Part shown: piece by piece, positions 58,710-64,000 of the stretch
Numbering within the stretch: the first letter of the stretch is position 1
Layout of the letters: the number at the start of each line of letters is the position of its first letter
Source of the DNA: Lathyrus oleraceus
Taxonomy: Eukaryota; Streptophyta; Magnoliopsida; Fabales; Fabaceae
DNA length: 64,000 bases
Reading direction: 5' to 3'
NCBI RefSeq assembly: GCF_024323335.1
Contig: NC_066581.1
Location: 438,178,781 to 438,242,780 of the forward strand
Made by a program: the position numbers and the translations under genes
The notes under the pieces: generated by a model
Databases searched by the model: none
Told to the model about the DNA's origin: nothing
Seen by the model: the letters and a program-made list of their open reading frames with translations, nothing else

Positions 58710-59083
58710 GCGCCCCCGTACCAGATAACAACTTACACTCCAGGGAGTCAGACACTCCTATGATGGTCATTTCTGTGTGATGGAGGCGATATGTTCGTAG
58801 GGATCACTACACCCATCAAATTTGACTAATGAGGGAGGTTTGAATCCCTCCGGGATAGACACCCTTATATCTTGTCTGAGAATGAATGGGGGTCCAACAA
58901 TTCCATCTCCTCCAAGGGATTAGAATCATATTGGTGTTGTATGTTATTATGGATATTATCTTCCAATGTCTGGTTATGGTGGTGTAACTCGTCCATGGTA
59001 GAACGCATCTCCGCCAGGGCATCAACATCACCGATACCGCTGGTACCATCTAGCGTATGGGATGGTTCTCTCCTATTATTCAT
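58710..59083 (-). pseudogene. Gag N-terminal fragment of a Tat-type Ty3/gypsy element
   Basis: An ATG at 59083 opens a frame with a likely coiled coil (LAEMRSTMDELHHHNQTLED) and the NPLEEMELLDPHSFSDKI segment, ending in a stop at 58865-58867. Further left, in other frames, pieces resemble the conserved capsid start (DPYEHIASI, then TIIGVSDSLECKLLSGT). The gene is therefore broken by a stop and at least one frameshift. It ends at the chromovirus insertion point. The family is the gag of Tat-lineage gypsy elements that use a TGGCG...CCACCGTGGGGCC-like PBS. The rest of gag and pol is not in the window. Confidence 0.75.
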
Positions 59084-59172
59084 GGCAAAAAATGGCTAAG
59101 TGTAGGAGTGACATGTAATAGTGAGTAAGATGATGTTGATGGAGAAGGTGTGGCTCATGTTAGTTTTATCGG

Positions 59173-59191
59173 GGCCCCACGGTGGACGCCA
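59173..59191 (-). other. Primer binding site of the Tat-type element
   Basis: The minus strand reads TGGCGTCCACCGTGGGGCC. This resembles the PBS sequence frequently seen in Tat/RIRE2-type elements and lies next to the presumed LTR edge. Confidence 0.75.
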
Positions 59192-59192
59192 C

Positions 59193-59700
59193 TGTACTTA
59201 TCAAAAAGTACATGTGTGTTTTTCTTCTACAAGGGCCGGAGGACTCATAGGCCTTTTTAGTTGTATAACAAATAATAATTGTTAGGACTTGCCCACAGCG
59301 GTGAGAAACCTTGTACGGTGGTGAATTGTGGTGGATTTTGGGGACCTGCTCACGTGAGGTAAGAGGCCTTGTTGTGGAATAATGTGCTTAGGTATAAGCA
59401 TATATGAGTGTGTGATTTATATTAGTTAAGATTTATCTATTTCTCCCCTTGAGGAGAGGTGTTTATAAAATCCTCTTAGTCTTAGGGTTTGGGTAGCCCT
59501 TAGAGGTGGTAACCGTTCCCCCATACTCGGGGAAAGTTGTTGACCGTCTAATCTTTCGGAGATAGTGGTGTACTTGCTTTTCTTTATTTAACGACATTGG
59601 CACACATCATCAATGGTAAGGCGATCCCTTTATTCTGGTGCGGATATCGCCTAGGCGACGCCTCTCTCGGACGAGGACGTCGTTGCTGAGGACACTTACA
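59193..59700 (-). repeat. Putative 5' LTR of the Tat-type element, about 508 bp
   Basis: On the + strand it runs from TGTACTTATC to ACACTTACA, giving TGTA/TACA termini next to the PBS. A TATA-like minus-strand TTTATAAAC lies near 59463-59471. The partner LTR is not in the window, so the right edge is inferred from the terminal motif only. Confidence 0.55.
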
Positions 59701-59716
59701 AATATAACACTACATA

Positions 59717-59740
59717 ATGATAATAATGATAATAGTAATA

Positions 59741-59821
<81 letters not shown>

Positions 59822-59834
59822 CAATAATAATAAT
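59717..59834. repeat. (TAA)n microsatellite
   Basis: Imperfect then pure ATA/TAA trinucleotides, about 118 bp. The poly-isoleucine frame across it is an artefact. Confidence 0.95.
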
Positions 59835-60294
59835 TATTATTAATGATAATAAATTTTGGTAATATTTCCACTATCCAATCATCTATAATATATCAAAATA
59901 TGCTTAATTCATCTTTTAGTCCCTTAACTTAATTTAATGTTTCACTTTAGCCATTTAATTAAAAAATGTTACATGTTCGTCCTTTAAAAACAATTTGGTT
60001 AATCTAATTGGTCATTTCTGTTAAATTTTCTTAAAAAATGTTAACCCATACCTACATGGCAATCTAGTTGAATTATTTTTATCTATGTGTTTTTTTACTA
60101 TTATATTCTTATATCATTCCTCTCTTTCTCTCATCCCTTTCCAAAACCCTAGCCGCCACCTTATTTCTCTTTCTCTGAATCATGAGAGTGCTTAACCTGA
60201 TATATCAACCAAAAATAAATACCAACCAATAAAATAATCTGTAAAATAGTCTTCAACTTGATGTATTTGGATATGTTATTCATGCTTCTTGTAA

Positions 60295-60403
60295 CATCAA
60301 TTCCATTCATGTCAATTCTTTTTAGACGCATAGGCGGTGGCTTCAGGTATCATCAATTCCATTTCTTTCAGATCTGTTTAGATGCATATATGGTGGCTTC
60401 GAT
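60295..60403 (+). repeat. Diverged tandem duplication of about 55 bp
   Basis: CATCAATTCCATT...TTTAGACGCATAGGCGGTGGCTTC is followed at about 60350 by a similar unit ending TTTAGATGCATATATGGTGGCTTC. It lies inside the candidate long-TIR element. No function is apparent. Confidence 0.6.
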
Positions 60404-60817
60404 GATTGCTCCAACACTAAACCTCACGCACTTGGTGGCTCTTGTGTCTGAAATTTCATCCCCCTACCTTCTGTCATGAGAGCCTTGAACCCATGTCATC
60501 CATGACACCTCTAGCAAGAAACCTCCAGTGGCAAGTCTCATTTATGACCGAGAATCTCCATCTCTAAACCTCAATTTCAAACCACAAACTTTTATTTTTT
60601 GTTTCTCTCATTCCACTCTCATTTCAATCGATTTCTCTCCTTATTAGAGGTTATCATTTGTTCCTATTTGTGACCAATAGATGGATTAGGTTTTAACTTA
60701 AGGTTTTTCATCAATTATCAGTAATCTATTTTTGACTATTTACATGACATTTTCAAATTAAGGACCAAGATCGGGAAAGAAAAACAAAAAAAAAGTAGCA
60801 TCTTGAGGCGACTTAAC

Positions 60818-60838
60818 GAGAGAGAGAGAGAGAGAGAG
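60818..60838. repeat. (GA)n microsatellite
   Basis: A short pure GA tract inside the candidate long-TIR element. Confidence 0.9.
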
Positions 60839-61519
60839 TCATGTAATTGCTAGATAACATTGACACAGAAGAAGAAAGGACATTTCCTTCAATGACCACT
60901 TGCTCTCAATGATTTATTCTATCTATTATAAATTATTGTTCTATATTTATTTAATTGTTTTATTCAGTTTGTTGCACCATTTATTCTATTTTTTGGTTGT
61001 TTGTCATACATTGATTTTTATTTTGATACATGATTTTTCAGTTGTTGTTAAAGGATTCTATTTTTCCTTGCAGAGGTACTAACACCAACACATTAATTTT
61101 TTCCGGTCTTCTTTCAAATTATAATAAGGGGATTAATTCAAATATTCAATTTAATTATGAATGTTATTGTGTGAATCATTTCCTAATGCGTGCAATTATG
61201 TCGTTGTTAAACTGGTGTCCAAAGTAAACAATATGCAGAAAATGCAGTGTTTAATGGTATTAATGCATAAAATGCAGTTATTAATGGTATTATTTGCCAA
61301 ATGTATATGTGATTGGTTCAATTGATTAGTTGAATCATATAACATATGTACTTCTGGTCCATGTTATTATAAAGGTTGTTGCACATATTTGTTTGATCTA
61401 TACCTTGTTTATTCATGAAAGTGTTTCATAATTTTTTTTTTTACGTATTATTAATATTTTGCAGGGGCTTTTAACCTTAAAAAATAAAACCTCTTCAAGT
61501 TAAACAAAATATTATTTTT

Positions 61520-61677
<158 letters not shown>

Positions 61678-61871
61678 CTCAGCTGGTCAATCTATCAGCC
61701 ACATAGCCAAGTTAATTTTGTTTTCTTTGAATTTTTAAGATAATACCTTTTTTATAACTGAACAATGCGTAGAGGATCAATATATAATTTTTTTTTAATT
61801 AAAGGATTAAAGCGAAACAATAAATTAAATAAAGACACTTTAAAACCGATTATCACAGGAAAATAATATAT

Positions 61872-63115
61872 TACGCAAAACACCAAGCTAACATTCTTCC
61901 TGCATCAGCCAGTTGCCCTTTTCAATGGCTTTAACCGTTCAAAATCTGCATTTGACAACTAGATCTCAAATCTGATTCTCCACATTTATTAATTGAACGG
62001 TCGTTTCCGAATTCTAAACTAACTAACTATATGCCATGTCAATTGATCAAAATTTACTTTCAATCCTTTCATCTTTTTCTGATCTTTAATATGTAATTAG
62101 AATCATCTACTTCTCTTTGATGGAGATTTTCTATTTTACGAAGTTTAAATCATTTTTTAATTTTCTAAATAGTGGCCAGGAGGTGTTTGATGCGAAGTGG
62201 ATGTTGTGGAGTTCTTCTATTATGGTGCACGTGCACAAACCCCTGAAGAACAAATATATATTAAGCTTGATGATGGCTTAAAGGGAAGCGATTCATGTGA
62301 TGGCTCTGGTTCTCAGATTATTTTACTCACAAGAATCAAATTCTAATGCAAGTTTTGGTAATAATTTCCCTTTTTTAGTTTATAACTCTTTTTTAATTTC
62401 CTCCCCTTAACGGTTCCAAGTCAAGAGACATATGGAACCTTGGATTCTATTGTTAGAAGCCGAACATGAAGTTGAGAAGTTGGTTTTCTTACAAATCCAC
62501 ATGTATGTATTGATTTAGACTATCTAAATTCCAAACTAGAAGATGTTTCATCTATTTTCACCCATTCTTGTACCTGGTGTATATCTCGGTCCAGTATATA
62601 TATATATATATATATGGTTACAACATGTCCACTCGACTCTTCTTTCGATCCACTCTCCCCGTCACATAACTCCTATAATATTTCATGCATCTCACACTGC
62701 TCAATCTATTTCCTCTTTTTTATAAAAAAATATTCTATTTAAATTATGTATTTAGTATTATTTATCAGAATATATTTATTAATTGTAATTAATAAAATTA
62801 TTAAGTAAAATAAAATTAATTAATAAATAATATAATAGGGGAAAAGATTAATAATGTTGCATATTATAAACGAGCTCAATAATACAAATAAAACACTTTT
62901 TATAATATTATCCTCCAAACAACTGTCAACTGTTGGTTTAACAACAATAATTATTGATCCATTCACCATTTGCACATGTGTACTACCATCATCAATCAAT
63001 TAAATTTGTATGGTACAAGAGGCAACAAACAATCTGCCACCATTTTCAAAACTGGTTTTCCAACTAATCAACTACATTTCAACCCCAAATTCTAATTCAT
63101 TCATATTTTATTATA
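61872..63115. other. AT-rich intergenic sequence
   Basis: There is no gene or transposon that I can name, apart from a doubtful coding remnant at 62191-62343 and a short (AT)n at about 62597-62615. Confidence 0.5.
62191..62343 (+). other. Doubtful coding remnant or exon
   Basis: A 50-codon stretch between stops reads with protein-like composition (VDVVEFFYYGARAQTPEEQ, then IYIKLDDGLKGSDSCDG). It is more balanced than the surrounding AT-rich DNA. It has no ATG start and no convincing splice donor, and I do not recognise the family. It could be a fragment of a degraded host gene or chance. Confidence 0.2.
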
Positions 63116-63289
63116 GGTTAAATATGTATGCCATTTTCCTAAATATCTCAAATTTTATTTTTATTTTTTAAAATATTTTCTTTAAAAAATAATCAAAAAT
63201 ATGGATGAAATATTTTTGAAGGAAATTTTTTTAAAAAAATTAAAAAATTAAACTTGAAATATTTACGATGACCACAAACATATTTAACC
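63116..63289. mobile_element. Candidate MITE, 174 bp
   Basis: The two halves are inverted copies of each other. GGTTAAATATGT at the left matches the reverse complement of the right end, and similarity continues through TAAATAT(C/T)TCAA(A/G)TTT into an AT-rich centre. This gives terminal inverted repeats of about 55-60 bp. A clear target duplication was not identified. The terminus resembles those of common legume small inverted-repeat elements. Confidence 0.6.
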
Positions 63290-64000
63290 ATTCATTATTA
63301 ACAAAAAAATTAAGTTTATAATATCTATGATATATTTCATTTGTCTATTTTAAAATTATAATATATTACTTATAATTAAAAATACTATTACATATTAAAA
63401 TATGATTAATGATATTTAAATTTAAATTTATGATAAATAAAAAACATTGTGTGACATCTTTACTTAAAATAGTTTAAATTAATTTATCATCTCATTTATA
63501 AGTTTTAAATAAATTAATTCTTTCATTTATGATTATTATTACACTTTATTTTTAATAAAATTGAAATTTTATTATAATCTCTATAAATGATAGTTAATTT
63601 GCATTTAAAATGATCTTTAATTTTTTTAATTAACTTCGGTTTACAAATAACACCAATTTAATTTTTTTAAGGAATAAAAATAATTTAGTGTTATATTTAA
63701 TTAAAGATATAATACTTTAAAAAAAATTATAATAGTTTGTTAGTTTAAAAAAATCATAAATCCCTAATTAAAATAAATTTAAGAAATAGATGTGATAAAG
63801 TGTGTCATAGATCAAAATAGAAATATTTGTATCACTTATTAATTAATTAAAATAAAACCAATAAGATGTTTATCGATAATTGATATCTACACATAAAAGT
63901 TATAACAATGACTCGAATACAATAAAAATATATTATTCATAAATTGATAAATAATAATTTTACATGTTAAAAATAATTTTACGGAGGTAATATATATCAC
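63290..64000. other. Very AT-rich intergenic sequence
   Basis: About 85 percent A+T by eye. No feature could be supported. Confidence 0.5.

Noticed and set aside
59638..59862. Poly-isoleucine open frame
   Set aside because: It is a translation of the (TAA)n microsatellite.

Overview
This window is plant nuclear DNA made almost entirely of nested LTR retrotransposons. The organism is probably a Fabeae-type legume (pea, vetch or Lathyrus relative). That is inferred from two Ogre-type Ty3/gypsy elements with their hallmark extra ORF1, pro-RT intron and very long LTRs, next to Athila-type elements. No intact host gene, tRNA, rRNA or CRISPR array was found.

Layout. (A) 1-15588: an Athila-lineage Ty3/gypsy element on the + strand, split by a complete Ty1/copia element (180-8063, minus strand, 1,359-bp LTRs, 5-bp target duplication GTTTC). 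The Athila part carries protease-RT-RNase H-integrase with one nonsense codon, then two tandem paralogous proteins in the env position (11798-13078 open, 13773-15071 broken). (B) 15589-16357: an (AT)n tract joined to a truncated LTR of the same copia family in the opposite orientation. (C) 16358-30194: Ogre-1, minus strand, with ORF1, gag, protease, a predicted intron and RT, a 4.7-kb 5' LTR and many nonsense codons. Its pol is split by a solo Athila-type LTR (16461-18177, duplication GGCGC) and its 3' half is missing. (D) 30195-31224 and 56748-58709: the integrase end and 3' LTR of a Tekay/Del-type chromovirus, + strand. (E) 31225-56742: Ogre-2, minus strand, 25,518 bp, inserted in that chromovirus LTR (duplication AAATG). 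It has 8,462-bp LTRs that are almost identical, yet its interior is a ruin. (F) 58710-59700: gag start, PBS and putative LTR of a Tat-type gypsy element, minus strand. (G) 59701-64000: AT-rich sequence with a microsatellite, a candidate long-TIR DNA element, a candidate MITE and a doubtful coding remnant.

The nesting gives a relative history. The Tat-type element was hit by the chromovirus. The chromovirus was hit by Ogre-1 and, much later, by Ogre-2. Ogre-1 was hit by an Athila-type element that collapsed to a solo LTR. The Athila element in A was hit by copia. LTR divergence (about 15 differences in 1,359 bp for copia, about 6 seen in 8,462 bp for Ogre-2) makes Ogre-2 the youngest dated insertion.

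The most interesting signals are: the recently mobile but coding-dead giant Ogre-2; an array in its 3' region that resembles the complement of its own primer binding site; duplicated env-position genes with a splice-acceptor-like site and a putative internal promoter; and family-specific clusters of perfect palindromes in the non-coding parts of three unrelated retrotransposon families. All functional statements about the elements are inferences from sequence resemblance.
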